Source: Novosphingobium sp.
GTDB lineage: Bacteria > Pseudomonadota > Alphaproteobacteria > Sphingomonadales > Sphingomonadaceae
Reading direction: 5' to 3'
Length of the DNA: 64,000 bases
Assembly (NCBI GenBank): GCA_016719755.1
Contig: JADJYM010000012.1
Location: 129,001 to 193,000, forward strand
Part shown: positions 7,587 to 16,835 of the stretch, in pieces
Layout of the letters: each line of letters starts with the position of its first letter
Numbering within the stretch: position 1 is the first letter of the stretch
The notes under the pieces: model-generated
What the model was told of the DNA's origin: nothing
Databases searched by the model: none
What the model saw: the letters and a program-made list of their open reading frames with translations, nothing else
Program-made: the position numbers and the translations under genes

Positions 7587-8350
7587 TGCGCATCCTCCTC
7601 ACCAACGACGACGGCATCTTCGCCCCCGGCCTTGAAGTGCTGGAGCGGATCGCGCGGCAGTTTTCGGACGACATCTGGATCGTCGCCCCGTCCGAGGAAC
7701 AATCGGGCGCGGGCCATTCGCTCACCTTGTCCAGCCCGGTCCGGCTGCGTCAGCACGACGAGCGGCGCTTTTCGGTTTCGGGCACCCCGACCGATGCGGT
7801 GATGATGGCGCTGCGCACGGTCATGCCGGATGCGCCCGATCTGCTGCTGTCGGGCGTCAACCGGGGCGCCAACCTGGGCGACGACGTGACCTATTCGGGC
7901 ACCGTATCCGCCGCGATCGAGGGCACGCTCGCCGGGATCCGCTCGATCGCGCTGAGCCAGGTCTATGCCAAGGAAGGCATGGGCGACACCGTGCCGTTCG
8001 GCGCCGCCGAGGCCTGGGGCCAACAGGTGATCGCTCCGCTGCTGGACGCTCCGTTCGCGCCGCGCACGCTGGTCAACGTAAACTTTCCCCCGCTCGATGC
8101 GGGTGCGGTCAAGGGCATCAAGGCGGTCCGGCAGGGCTTCCACGACTATGCGCGCGGCAGCGTGGTTGAAGGCACCGATCCCCGTGGATATCGCTATTTC
8201 TGGTTTGGTCTCCATGGTATAGAGCATACGCCGGGTCACCAGACCGACCTTGAGGCGATACAGGACGGATACGTGTCGGTTACTCCGCTGCAACTTGATC
8301 TGACGCACGAAGCCTCGCTGGGCGATCTCGCGGGGCGCTACGCCCGGTGA
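7586..8350 (+). CDS. surE: 5'/3'-nucleotidase SurE
   Basis: This 254-residue metal-dependent nucleoside monophosphate phosphatase has the signature N terminus [10 protein letters not shown], where Asp8 and Asp9 bind the divalent metal. The conserved SGVNRGANLGDDVTYSGTV segment near residues 92-110 also contributes to the active site. Length is normal. The start overlaps the serS stop (TGATG), and the end overlaps the GTG start of the next gene by four bases. In many proteobacteria surE is followed by pcm and nlpD; here pcm is absent and an nlpD-like gene follows directly. Confidence 0.95.
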   Translation: MRILLTNDDGIFAPGLEVLERIARQFSDDIWIVAPSEEQSGAGHSLTLSSPVRLRQHDERRFSVSGTPTDAVMMALRTVMPDAPDLLLSGVNRGANLGDDVTYSGTVSAAIEGTLAGIRSIALSQVYAKEGMGDTVPFGAAEAWGQQVIAPLLDAPFAPRTLVNVNFPPLDAGAVKGIKAVRQGFHDYARGSVVEGTDPRGYRYFWFGLHGIEHTPGHQTDLEAIQDGYVSVTPLQLDLTHEASLGDLAGRYAR

Positions 8351-9267
8351 GGTGGATTGGGGGTCCATTGGCCGTCATTGCGGTTCTGGCCGCGCTTCCG
8401 GCCATTGCCGACACTCCCGATCCGAAGACCGCGACGGAGCACGTGGTCAAGCCGGGTGAAACGCTGGGCGGGATCGCCATCCGCGCGGGCGTTCCGCGGG
8501 TCCTCATTATCGAGGCGAACGGGCTGAAGGAGCCCTATCTGCTGCGGTCAGGCCAGAAGCTGATCATTCCGCGACGCCGCATCCACACCGTCAAGACCGG
8601 AGAGACCAGCTTTTCGATCGCGATGGACCAGGGCGTGCCGTGGTCGGTGATTGCCGCCGCCAACGGCCTCGATCCCAAGGCTGAGGTCAAGCCCGGTCAG
8701 GTTCTGACCATCCCAACGCTTGCGGCACCATCGGCCCTGCCCGCCAAGCCCGCGCAGCCCGCATCAGTCGCTATTCCGGCCAATGCTCCAGCCGCCGGGC
8801 CTATTTCCGCACCTACCCCGGCGCAGCCAGCCGTTGCCGCGCCGGCCACCCAGCAGTCCCCCGCAGCAGTCACGGACACGCGGGCACCCGCCTTCGCGTG
8901 GCCGGTCAAGGGGGATGTCCGCCGGAGCTTCGCGCCGCGCGGCGGCAAAACGCCCTTCCATGACGGGATCGACGTACTCGCGCCAGAGGGAACCGCCGTG
9001 CGGGCGAGCGCGGCTGGCAAGGTCATTTTCGCGGGCGAAGGCCCCAAGGAATACGGCCTCACCGTGATCATCCATCACGGCGGACGCTGGACCACGACCT
9101 ACGGCTTCCTGAAACAGGTGACGGTCAAGCAGGACGACGAGGTCAAGGCCGGTGAGCGGGTGGGGCTGGTTGGAGATAGCGGCCTTGCCACACAGCCGCA
9201 GCTTCATTTCGAAGTGCGCCGCAACAAGGTGGCGCTCGACCCGGCGAAGTATCTCCCGAAGCGGTGA
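8347..9267 (+). CDS. NlpD/EnvC-like LysM and M23-fold murein hydrolase activator
   Basis: This 306-residue exported protein has a signal peptide (1-22, ending ALPAIA), two LysM modules (about 33-78 and 80-121) that bind peptidoglycan, a Pro/Ala-rich linker (about 125-180) and a C-terminal M23 fold (about 182-306). HDGID keeps the first zinc ligands. The usual YAHL is YGFL and the usual HLHFE is QLHFE, so catalytic histidines are missing. NlpD and EnvC are similarly inactive and act by switching on amidases at the division site. Activation of amidases is therefore more likely than hydrolysis. The GTG start overlaps the surE stop. The protein is anchored by signal peptide only, since no lipobox is seen. 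Confidence 0.85.
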   Translation: MRWIGGPLAVIAVLAALPAIADTPDPKTATEHVVKPGETLGGIAIRAGVPRVLIIEANGLKEPYLLRSGQKLIIPRRRIHTVKTGETSFSIAMDQGVPWSVIAAANGLDPKAEVKPGQVLTIPTLAAPSALPAKPAQPASVAIPANAPAAGPISAPTPAQPAVAAPATQQSPAAVTDTRAPAFAWPVKGDVRRSFAPRGGKTPFHDGIDVLAPEGTAVRASAAGKVIFAGEGPKEYGLTVIIHHGGRWTTTYGFLKQVTVKQDDEVKAGERVGLVGDSGLATQPQLHFEVRRNKVALDPAKYLPKR

Positions 9268-10292
9268 TGCCGCGCCCCTTGCGCCTTTCCCCGGCCAGGC
9301 CGCTACGCCGCGCGATCAAGGTTCCGGTCTGGGCAGACCTTGCGCTGCGGCTGTCCGCAGCGCTGGCGCTGGTATCGCTGGTGATCCTGATCCACTGGCT
9401 CGACCGCGCGGGGCTGAAGGACAGTCACGACGGGCAAATCAGCTTCCTCGACGTCGTCTACTTCACGATGATATCGATCACCACGACCGGGTTTGGCGAT
9501 ATCGCCCCGATCAGTAATCAGGCCCGGCTGATCGAGGCAGTGATTGTCACCCCGATCCGGCTGGCAGTCCTGTTCATCTTTGTCGGCACGGCCTACAATT
9601 TCGTTATCAAGCGCACCTGGGAGAACTGGCGAATGCGGCGTATCCAGGAACGGCTGACCGGGCACATCGTGGTGCTCGGCTTTGGCATCAGCGGCTCGCA
9701 AGCGGTCAGCGAACTGATCGAGCGCGGCACCGATCCGGGATCGATCGTAGTGCTCGATCCCAGCGCCGAGCGGCTGGAAGAGGCCGAGGCGATGGGCTGC
9801 AACGTGCTGGAAGGCGATGCCAGCCGCGACGATACCTTGATCGCGGTGCGGATCGCCAATGCCAGCACCGTGCTGGTTTCGGCCGGGCGGGACGACACCT
9901 CGATCCTGATCGTGCTGACCGTCCGGCACCTTGCCCCGCACGTGCCGATCAGCGTGGTGGTTCGGGCCGAAGACAACGAAATCCTTGCCCGTCAGGCCGG
10001 GGCCAACAACGTCATCAACCCGGTACGCTTCACCGGGCTGTTGCTGGCCGGGTCGGCGCAGGGCACCCACGTGTCGGACTACCTTGCCGACCTCGCCTCC
10101 GCATCGGGCGAGGTGCAGTTGGTCGAGCGGGTGGCGCTGCCGGAAGAGGTCGGGCTCAGCCTCGACGCGCTGCCCGGCCGGGCGCGCGGCCTGCGCATCC
10201 AGCGCGGCGGGCGCGAGATCGGCTTCTGGCAGCCCGAGGCCCAGCGCATCGAGGCCGGTGACGTGATCGTCGCCGTGATGCCGACGCTCTAG
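9267..10292 (+). CDS. Potassium channel with cytosolic TrkA-N (RCK) domain
   Basis: This 341-residue protein has a basic cytosolic start, a first membrane span (about 24-43), a pore loop carrying the selectivity-filter-like TTTGFGDI at 72-79, and a second span (about 87-112). A Rossmann RCK domain follows (GHIVVLGFGISG near 131, then GDASRDDTL), with a TrkA-C-like end. The architecture is that of two-span bacterial K+ channels gated by nucleotides or ions bound to the RCK ring. ATG at 9267 overlaps the stop of the preceding gene (TGATG); a GTG lies one codon earlier. It is the last gene of the serS-surE-nlpD chain and ends convergently with the next gene. Confidence 0.88.
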   Translation: MPRPLRLSPARPLRRAIKVPVWADLALRLSAALALVSLVILIHWLDRAGLKDSHDGQISFLDVVYFTMISITTTGFGDIAPISNQARLIEAVIVTPIRLAVLFIFVGTAYNFVIKRTWENWRMRRIQERLTGHIVVLGFGISGSQAVSELIERGTDPGSIVVLDPSAERLEEAEAMGCNVLEGDASRDDTLIAVRIANASTVLVSAGRDDTSILIVLTVRHLAPHVPISVVVRAEDNEILARQAGANNVINPVRFTGLLLAGSAQGTHVSDYLADLASASGEVQLVERVALPEEVGLSLDALPGRARGLRIQRGGREIGFWQPEAQRIEAGDVIVAVMPTL

Positions 10293-10293
10293 C

Positions 10294-10647
10294 CTAGCCG
10301 AGCAACCAGAACACCGTGCCCATGGCGAGGTAGGCGATCAGGAGCGCCGCACTGTCGCGCCAGGTCTCGCGCGCTGCAACGCCATGTCGCGCCTGCGCCA
10401 GCCACAGCGCCGGGATCACGATGGCCAGCGCCAGCCCGCCCGCCTGCATGAAGTAGAGATGCGGCTTGAGCTCCAACTTGTCCGGCCCGATCCGGGCAAG
10501 CGCATGCCCCAGCATCGCAGCGGGCACCAGTTGCACGGCGTAGAGCCAGCTTTTCACGCGGGGGGAGGCCCCGCGCCAGAACAGCCACAGCACCAGCGCC
10601 GCCACGCCCGCCGCCAGCACCACCGCGATCCAGTTCACCGGTCCCAT
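10294..10647 (-). CDS. Hypothetical four-span membrane protein
   Basis: This 117-residue protein has four hydrophobic stretches, at about 5-23, 32-48, 63-82 and 96-115, separated by short charged loops. I do not recognise a family. Start ATG at 10647 was chosen because it places the first membrane span right at the N terminus; the open frame continues upstream through the rimO start and is not credible there. It converges with the K+ channel gene (one base between stops) and diverges from rimO across 64 bases. Confidence 0.6.
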   Translation of the reverse strand: MGPVNWIAVVLAAGVAALVLWLFWRGASPRVKSWLYAVQLVPAAMLGHALARIGPDKLELKPHLYFMQAGGLALAIVIPALWLAQARHGVAARETWRDSAALLIAYLAMGTVFWLLG

Positions 10648-10711
10648 CGTTTTCGTCTCCTGTCGCGCGGGTGTAGCGCGAAGGCTGCGCAAAGTGTAAG
10701 GGCCAGCGCCC

Positions 10712-12106
10712 ATGGCATCCCAAATTCCCTCAGCGAATCCTCCGAAAGCCCTTCCCGGCCAGAAAAAGGTCGGCATGGTCAGCCTTGGCTGCCCCAAGGC
10801 GCTGGTCGACAGCGAGCGCATCCTGACCAGGCTGCGCGCCGATGGCTACGCGATGAGCGGCGACTATGCCGGGGCGGACGTCGTGCTGGTCAATACCTGC
10901 GGCTTCCTCGATTCCGCCAAGGAAGAAAGCCTGGCTGCAATCGGCGAGGCGATTGCCGAGAATGGCCGGGTGATCGTGACCGGCTGCATGGGCAACGAGG
11001 CGGAGGCGATCCGCGCGAAATTTCCCGAAGTGCTCGCCGTGACCGGCGCCCATCAATACGAGGCTGTGGTTGAGGCGGTGCACGAGGCTGCGCCGCCCAG
11101 CCAGGGCCCCTACGTCGACCTGGTCCCGCAGATGGACGTCAAGCTGACCCCGCGCCACTACAGCTATCTCAAGATTTCCGAAGGCTGCAATCACGCCTGC
11201 GCCTTCTGCATCATCCCGCAGCTGCGCGGCAGGCTGGCCAGCCGGCGAATCGACGCGGTGCTGCGCGAGGCGGAAAAGCTGGTCGCGGCTGGGACGAAGG
11301 AACTGCTCGTGATCAGCCAGGACACCTCGGCCTATGGTGTCGATGTGCGGCACGAGGAGCGGATGTGGCACGATCATGCGGTGCGCACCCACATGACCGA
11401 CCTTGCCCGCGAACTCGGCGGACTGCGCACGCCGGAAGGCCAGGCGCCCTGGGTCCGGCTCCACTACGTCTACCCCTATCCCCACGTCGACGCGGTCATT
11501 CCGCTGATGGCCGAGGGGCTGCTCACGCCCTATCTCGACATCCCCTTCCAGCACGCCGCGCCCTCGGTGCTCAAGGCGATGAAGCGCCCGGCGAACGAGG
11601 CCAAGGTGCTGGAACGGCTGAAGGCCTGGCGCGAGATCTGCCCCGACATCGCGGTGCGCTCCAGCTTCGTGGTCGGCTTCCCTGGCGAAACCGAGGCGGA
11701 CTTTCAATACGTGCTCGACTGGCTGGACGAGGCCCAGCTCGACCGGGTTGGCGCCTTCCGGTTTGAACCTGTCGCCGGGGCTGCGGCCAACGACCTGCCG
11801 GGCCAGATACCCGAAGCGGTCAAGGAGGAACGCTACGCCCGGATCATGGAGAAGACCGAAGCGATCAGCGCCGCCAAGCTGGCCGCCAAGATCGGGCGCA
11901 CGATCCCGGTGATCATCGACGAAGTGGGTGAGCCTGACGAGGATGGCGATGTGGGCGCGACCGGGCGCAGTCAGGCTGACGCGCCCGAAATCGACGGCGC
12001 GGTCTTCCTGCGCGAAGTGCCCTCCACACTGGCCCCTGGAGACATCGTTCAGGTGCTGGTCGAGGATTCCGACGCGCACGACCTTTACGGAGCGATTGCG
12101 CAGTAA
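10712..12106 (+). CDS. rimO: Ribosomal protein S12 methylthiotransferase RimO
   Basis: This 464-residue radical-SAM enzyme adds a methylthio group to Asp89 of ribosomal protein S12. The N-terminal UPF0004 domain holds three cluster cysteines ([35 protein letters not shown]). The radical-SAM motif CNHACAFC is near 158-165, and a C-terminal TRAM domain (about 385-464) binds the target. The [12 protein letters not shown] signature separates RimO from the tRNA-modifying MiaB. The protein is full length with a short N-terminal extension of about 20 residues. It appears monocistronic, with a cytochrome gene starting 43 bases later. Confidence 0.95.
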   Translation: MASQIPSANPPKALPGQKKVGMVSLGCPKALVDSERILTRLRADGYAMSGDYAGADVVLVNTCGFLDSAKEESLAAIGEAIAENGRVIVTGCMGNEAEAIRAKFPEVLAVTGAHQYEAVVEAVHEAAPPSQGPYVDLVPQMDVKLTPRHYSYLKISEGCNHACAFCIIPQLRGRLASRRIDAVLREAEKLVAAGTKELLVISQDTSAYGVDVRHEERMWHDHAVRTHMTDLARELGGLRTPEGQAPWVRLHYVYPYPHVDAVIPLMAEGLLTPYLDIPFQHAAPSVLKAMKRPANEAKVLERLKAWREICPDIAVRSSFVVGFPGETEADFQYVLDWLDEAQLDRVGAFRFEPVAGAAANDLPGQIPEAVKEERYARIMEKTEAISAAKLAAKIGRTIPVIIDEVGEPDEDGDVGATGRSQADAPEIDGAVFLREVPSTLAPGDIVQVLVEDSDAHDLYGAIAQ

Positions 12107-12149
12107 CGCGGAAAGCCGCTAGCCTCCCCGTCTGGAGAGAGGAGAATCG

Positions 12150-12503
12150 ATGCGGCATATTGCGATCCTGCTGCCAGCCCTGATGCTGGCGGCCTGCGGC
12201 ACCAGTGAGGCGCCGCTCCGGCCCCTGACCCAGGAGCAAAGCGCCGCGCTGCGCCCAGCCGATGCGCGGCTGGCCGAACTCTATGACAATTCCTGTAGGG
12301 CTTGCCATACGGTAAAGGATTCGTTGGCCCCTCTGACTGGCGACCGCACCCTGTGGGACGCGCGCTGGGCGCAGGGGGAAGAAGCGCTGCTTGCCGCTGT
12401 GCTTCAAGGCAAGCAGGCAATGCCGGCCGGTGGCCAATGCTTCACCTGCACCCCCGACGACTACCGCGCGCTGATCCGCTTTATGGCCGGAAGAAACAAG
12501 TGA
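12150..12503 (+). CDS. Small c-type cytochrome lipoprotein
   Basis: This 117-residue protein has a lipoprotein signal with the lipobox LAAC (Cys16) and one heme-binding motif CRACH at 49-53. A methionine in QAMPAGG about 45 residues later could be the sixth heme ligand. A second cysteine pair, CFTC, follows near the end, as in cytochrome c5-type domains. It would sit on the periplasmic face of a membrane. Start follows a GGAGAGAGGAGA ribosome site. The stop overlaps the GTG start of the FAD oxidase gene, so it is the likely electron acceptor of that enzyme. Confidence 0.82.
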   Translation: MRHIAILLPALMLAACGTSEAPLRPLTQEQSAALRPADARLAELYDNSCRACHTVKDSLAPLTGDRTLWDARWAQGEEALLAAVLQGKQAMPAGGQCFTCTPDDYRALIRFMAGRNK

Positions 12504-13909
12504 GTACCCGCCGCAAGGTCCTGCTCGGCGGTGCCGGGTTGCTCGCGCTCGGCGCGGGCGGGATGGCCGGGCGCCGCGCCTGGCTCGACCGGGAACCAGC
12601 CCTCCCCGCCGCGACCGATGCGCGCGGGAGACTGCTTTGGAGCAACTGGGCAGGCATCGAAAGCGCCTGGCCCGCCGCGCGCGCCGCCCCGGCAGATGAG
12701 GCGGAACTGGCCGCCCTGCTGCCGCGCGCGATGGCCCCGATCCGCCCAGTCGGGGCCGGCCACAGCTTTACCGCGCTGGTGCCGACCGAGGGGACGATGC
12801 TCTCGCTTGACCGGATGAGCGGCCTGGTCAGCGCCGACCGCACGCTTGGCACAGCCACGGTTCGCGCAGGGACAAGGCTTTCCGCGCTTGGTCCGGCGCT
12901 GGCCGGGGTGGGACAGGAAATGCCCAACCTGCCCGACATCAACAAGCAGACTCTCGCCGGCGCACTCGCAACCGGGACCCACGGCACCGGCAAGAACTAC
13001 ACCGCGCTCCACGGTGCGGTCACAGCGATGCGGCTGGTGATGCCAGATGGAAAGGTGCGCGAATGCAGCCGCGATACCGACGCGGAGTTGTTCCACGCCG
13101 CCCGGGTCGGGCTTGGTGCCTTTGGGGTGCTGAGCCAGGTCAGTCTGCAGAATCAGCCGCTTGCCCGCGTGCGCAAGGTGGTGCGGCTGATCGATACCGA
13201 CGAGATGCTGGCCAGCTGGCCCGCACGGGCCGGGCATCACCGCAATGCGGAATTTCTTGTCCTGCCGTTTACCGGCAAATCGGCGCTGATCACCCACGAC
13301 GTCACTTTCGATCCGGTAAGTCCGCGCGGTCCAGATCAGGACGCGGACACGCTGATGAGCCTCAAGCGTTTGCGCGATCTGTTCGAGTTCACGCCGGGCT
13401 TGCGCAAAACGCTCGCCAGCCGCCTGCTCGCCGACGTTCCGCCCGAGATTGCAATCGACGAAGGCTGGAAGCTGCTGTCCAACGAACGTCCGGTCCGGTT
13501 CAAGGAGATGGAATATCACCTGCCGATCGAACGCCAGGTGGAAGTGCTGCGCGAGGTCATCCGCCGGATCGAATCCAGCGCGACTGACGTGTTCTTTCCG
13601 ATCGAGGCGCGCATCATCGCGCCCGACGATGCCTGGCTGTCACCATTCTACCAGCGTGCCAGCGGATCGATCGCGGTCCATGCCTGGTACAAGGACGAGC
13701 ATGACTGGATGTTCCGCCTGATCGAACCGGTCTTCCGCGAAGCCGGTGGCAGGCCGCATTGGGGCAAGCTCCATTCGCTTGGGGCGAAGGAACTGGCCCT
13801 GCTCTACCCGATGTGGGCCGAGGCGCAGGCCGTGCGCCGCTCGGTCGATCCGCAGGGCCGCATGCTCAATCCGTTCCTGGAGAAGCTGTTTGGCCATGAC
13901 CGGCTTTGA
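12500..13909 (+). CDS. FAD-binding sugar/lactone oxidase-like protein with Tat-type signal
   Basis: This 469-residue flavoprotein resembles the D-arabinono-1,4-lactone oxidase / L-gulonolactone oxidase group of the VAO family. The N terminus (MSTRRKVLLGGAGLLALGAG) is a twin-arginine type signal. The PP-loop FAD domain follows, with RPVGAGHSF at 82-90, in which His88 is positioned like the covalent flavin histidine of this family, and GALATGTHGTG near 155. The C-terminal ALO domain ends at DPQGRMLNPFLEKLFG, where the family motif is FDPxGxFxNxxL. The GTG start overlaps the cytochrome stop and the end overlaps the next start by 14 bases. Known relatives oxidise sugar lactones or alditols, but the substrate here is unknown. 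Confidence 0.8.
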   Translation: MSTRRKVLLGGAGLLALGAGGMAGRRAWLDREPALPAATDARGRLLWSNWAGIESAWPAARAAPADEAELAALLPRAMAPIRPVGAGHSFTALVPTEGTMLSLDRMSGLVSADRTLGTATVRAGTRLSALGPALAGVGQEMPNLPDINKQTLAGALATGTHGTGKNYTALHGAVTAMRLVMPDGKVRECSRDTDAELFHAARVGLGAFGVLSQVSLQNQPLARVRKVVRLIDTDEMLASWPARAGHHRNAEFLVLPFTGKSALITHDVTFDPVSPRGPDQDADTLMSLKRLRDLFEFTPGLRKTLASRLLADVPPEIAIDEGWKLLSNERPVRFKEMEYHLPIERQVEVLREVIRRIESSATDVFFPIEARIIAPDDAWLSPFYQRASGSIAVHAWYKDEHDWMFRLIEPVFREAGGRPHWGKLHSLGAKELALLYPMWAEAQAVRRSVDPQGRMLNPFLEKLFGHDRL

Positions 13910-15158
13910 CCGCCGCGCCTTGCTGCTCAGCGGCGGCGCGCTGGCGCTGGGCACGCTGGGCCTGCTGGCTGCGCGCCCGGACGAAAGGGGTGGAATGCAC
14001 GACACATACTTTGCCGGCCTTTCCGCGGCGCTGACGCGCGCCGGACTGATGCGCCCCGTTCTGGTGATCGACCGAGCCCGCCTGAGCGCAAATATCGCGG
14101 CGATCCGCGCCAGCGTCGATGCGGCCAGGCTGCCGCTGCGAGTGGTGGCGAAGTCGCTCCCTTCGCCGGACCTGCTTGGCGCGGTGATGGACGGGATGGG
14201 CAGCCAGCGGCTGATGGTGTTCAGCGCCGAGATGCTGATCCAGCTCGCCCCGCTGCACCCGGGGGCCGATATGCTGATGGGCAAGCCGCTCCCGGTCAGC
14301 GAGTTCATCCGCTTGGCCGCGCGCGCGGGTGGCGAGTTCGCATCCCGGGTACAGTGGCTGATCGATACGCCGCAGCGGCTGGCGCAGTATCTGGAAGCGG
14401 CGAAGGCGCTGGGGATCACGCCACGGTTGAATTTCGAGATCGATGTCGGCCTGCATCGCGGCGGTTTCAACGATCCCGCCGCGCTGACTGCCGCTGCCAG
14501 ACGGGCGCGCGAGGCCGGGGCCGCCGTTTCCGGCCTGATGGGCTACGATCCGCACGTTCCGAAAATGCCCGGTCCGGACAAGGCCCACGCCGCCGCGCAA
14601 GCCGCCTACCGCGAGGCGCTGTCCGCGCTGGCCGAGGCCGGCTTTGCCGACCGCGCCGCACTGACGCTCAACAGCGCGGGCAGCCCGACTTTCCGCCGCC
14701 ACTGCGCCGGTACCGTCGCGAACGAGGTCTCGGTCGGCTCGGCTTTCGTCAAACCGGGCGATTTCAATTATCCTGATCTCACCGACCTGAAACCGGCCGC
14801 CTTCATCGCCACCCCGGTGATCAAGGCAAGCGCGGACCAGCAGCTTCCCGGCGTGGAGGCGCTGTCCGGCGCGATGCACTGGTGGGATCGCAACACCCAG
14901 CGCGGCTTCTTCATCCACGGCGGGCACTGGCTGGCAAAACCCGCCTCGCCGCCAGGGCTGGAATATTCGAAGCTGTTCGGCCGCTCCTCCAACCAGGAGC
15001 TCCTGACCGGATCGAGGAACATCGACCTCAAGCCCGACGACCACGTGTTCCTGCGCCCCGATCAGAGCGAGGCGCTGTTCCTGCAGTTCGGCGACATTGC
15101 GGTCTATGATGGCGGGGAAATTGCCGGAGCCTGGCCGACCCTGCCCGTCAGCGCGTGA
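13896..15158 (+). CDS. Fold-type III PLP enzyme (D-threonine aldolase / alanine racemase-like) with Tat-like signal
   Basis: This 420-residue protein has an N-terminal alanine-racemase barrel and a C-terminal D-threonine-aldolase-like domain (COG3616 type). Lys86, in the segment RVVAKSLPSP, is the likely PLP lysine. Residues 1-27 (DRRALLLSGGALALG and so on) form a twin-arginine type signal, unusual for a PLP enzyme and suggesting export of the folded holoenzyme. D-threonine aldolases use a His-X-Cys/Asp metal site near the C terminus; the equivalent stretch here is RPDQSEALFLQFGD, lacking that histidine. Aldolase activity is therefore doubtful. The gene overlaps the FAD oxidase gene by 14 bases. 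An exported racemase or lyase feeding the flavoprotein is inference. Confidence 0.75.
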   Translation: MTGFDRRALLLSGGALALGTLGLLAARPDERGGMHDTYFAGLSAALTRAGLMRPVLVIDRARLSANIAAIRASVDAARLPLRVVAKSLPSPDLLGAVMDGMGSQRLMVFSAEMLIQLAPLHPGADMLMGKPLPVSEFIRLAARAGGEFASRVQWLIDTPQRLAQYLEAAKALGITPRLNFEIDVGLHRGGFNDPAALTAAARRAREAGAAVSGLMGYDPHVPKMPGPDKAHAAAQAAYREALSALAEAGFADRAALTLNSAGSPTFRRHCAGTVANEVSVGSAFVKPGDFNYPDLTDLKPAAFIATPVIKASADQQLPGVEALSGAMHWWDRNTQRGFFIHGGHWLAKPASPPGLEYSKLFGRSSNQELLTGSRNIDLKPDDHVFLRPDQSEALFLQFGDIAVYDGGEIAGAWPTLPVSA

Positions 15159-15162
15159 CGCG

Positions 15163-16161
15163 TCAGAACATCCGCGTGAGTACGTAGAACACGGCACCCA
15201 CACCCGCGCTGGCCGGAATGGTGATGAACCACGCGGTGACCACGCGGCCTGCGATGCCCCAGCGCACCGCGCTCGCCTTGCGGGCGGCGCCGGTGCCGAT
15301 CACCGAGCCGGTGATGGCGTGGGTGGTGGAGACCGGAATACCAAAGGCACTGGCGCCAAACACCACGATCGATCCCGCCGTGCTGGCCGAAAAGCCGGTA
15401 TGATGGTTGAGCTTGGTGATCTTGGTCCCCATCGTCTTGATGATCCGCCAGCCGCCCGACATCGTGCCCAGCGCGATCGCCGCGTAGCAGGAGATGACTA
15501 CCCATTCCGGAACGTGGAATTCGCCTTTCAGGTGCCCTGTCGAATAGAGCAGCACGGTGATGATCCCCATCGTCTTCTGGGCATCATTGCCGCCATGACT
15601 GATCGAATAGGCTGCGGAACTGACCAGGTGCAGCGACTTGAACACGCCCTCCGCACGACGCGGCTGGAAACCCTTGAACAGCCATGAGGTTATCAGGACC
15701 ATCAGCATCGCCAGCGCGAAGCCGATCACCGGAGACAGGAAAATGGCGATCACGGTCTTGGTGGTTCCAGAGCTTTCCACGACGTCGAAACCGCCATGCG
15801 CGATGCCCGCGCCCAGCAGGCCGCCGATCAGCGCGTGGCTGGACGAGGAGGGAATGCCCTTGAGCCAGGTCACGACGTTCCAGAACATCGCGCCGATGAG
15901 GGCGCCGAACACCACGGCTGGCGTCACAGCATCCTTGTCGACGATTCCCTTGCCGACCGTCTCGGCAACGTGAAGCCCGACCAGCCAGTAGGCCGCGAAA
16001 TTCCCGAAGGCGGCAAAGACCACCGCAGCAACCGGAGAGAGGAGCCGGGTGGAGACCACCGTGGCGATCGAATTGGCCGCATCGTGAAGGCCATTGAGGA
16101 AGTCGAACGCCAGCGCGATGGCGATGAGCCCGACCAGGAGCGGAAAGGCAAGCTCATGCAT
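15163..16161 (-). CDS. pit: PiT-family low-affinity inorganic phosphate transporter
   Basis: This 332-residue membrane protein imports phosphate as a metal-phosphate complex with protons. The two inverted PHO4 repeats are visible, each with the conserved aspartate/asparagine signature: FDFLNGLHDAANSIATVVST near 19-38 and SISHGGNDAQKTMGII near 187-202. GIPSSSSHALIGG and VSTTHAITGS are the paired membrane motifs. About ten spans are expected. The DUF47 gene lies 26 bases upstream on the same strand, which is the usual pairing. It converges with the PLP enzyme gene. Confidence 0.93.
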   Translation of the reverse strand: MHELAFPLLVGLIAIALAFDFLNGLHDAANSIATVVSTRLLSPVAAVVFAAFGNFAAYWLVGLHVAETVGKGIVDKDAVTPAVVFGALIGAMFWNVVTWLKGIPSSSSHALIGGLLGAGIAHGGFDVVESSGTTKTVIAIFLSPVIGFALAMLMVLITSWLFKGFQPRRAEGVFKSLHLVSSAAYSISHGGNDAQKTMGIITVLLYSTGHLKGEFHVPEWVVISCYAAIALGTMSGGWRIIKTMGTKITKLNHHTGFSASTAGSIVVFGASAFGIPVSTTHAITGSVIGTGAARKASAVRWGIAGRVVTAWFITIPASAGVGAVFYVLTRMF

Positions 16162-16187
16162 TGCCGGATACCTTTGCGAGAGGGCGC

Positions 16188-16835
16188 TCAGCCGTGGTCG
16201 ATGACCAGCGAGTCGATTTCGTTGGCGACGTCCTCGAAGGCATCGGCGATGCGTTCCAGGTTCTTGTAGACCTCGCGCGCGACCATGAAGGCCAGCGGAT
16301 CGGGCTTTGCCTTCTGCGCCTGGAAGGCCGCGCGCATGCCGGTGTCGTGCAGGATGTCGACCTCACCCTCCAGCTTGACCAGCTTGGCGGTCAGTTCATG
16401 CAGGCGACGGCCGTTGCGCTCAACATCGCGCAGCAGCGGCGCGGCTTCGGCGATCAGCCGGCTGGCATCCTGCACCAGCACACCGATCTGCTTCATCTGC
16501 GGATCGAACTCATGCACCTCGAGAAGCTCGATGGCGCTGGCAGAGCGATTCATTTCGTCGATCGTATCGTCCATCGCCCCGATCAGAGCGGTGATTGCGC
16601 CGCGGTCGAACGGGGTAAGAAAGGTGCGGCGCACCTCGTGCAGGGTTTCGCGGATCACTTCGTCCGCATCGTGTTCGCGGTCACGGATGGCGCGCAGGTG
16701 GGCGGCGCGGTCGCCTTGTCCGGCCGTGAGCTGGACAAGCGCATCAGCGGCGCCAACCACGGCTGCGGCATGGCGTTCGAACAGCACGAAAAAATCGCTC
16801 GAATGCGGCAGGAGCCGCTGAAACCACCCGAACAT
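16188..16835 (-). CDS. DUF47 / PhoU-like regulator of the Pit transporter
   Basis: This 215-residue, almost wholly alpha-helical protein belongs to the DUF47 family (Pit accessory protein, distant from PhoU). It opens with MFGWFQRLLPHSSDFF and carries the typical acidic metal-binding helix pattern REHDADEVI near residue 53 and NLERIADAFEDVANEID near the end, related to the E-X3-D motifs of PhoU. It is the first gene of the pair with pit. The family is thought to modulate Pit transport; no direct regulator site is visible in the 152-base gap to the divergent serine hydrolase gene. Confidence 0.9.
   Translation of the reverse strand: MFGWFQRLLPHSSDFFVLFERHAAAVVGAADALVQLTAGQGDRAAHLRAIRDREHDADEVIRETLHEVRRTFLTPFDRGAITALIGAMDDTIDEMNRSASAIELLEVHEFDPQMKQIGVLVQDASRLIAEAAPLLRDVERNGRRLHELTAKLVKLEGEVDILHDTGMRAAFQAQKAKPDPLAFMVAREVYKNLERIADAFEDVANEIDSLVIDHG

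Noticed and set aside
10730-12079. 449-codon open frame antisense to rimO
   Set aside because: rimO is complete on the plus strand. The antisense translation is low-information, high-GC sequence.
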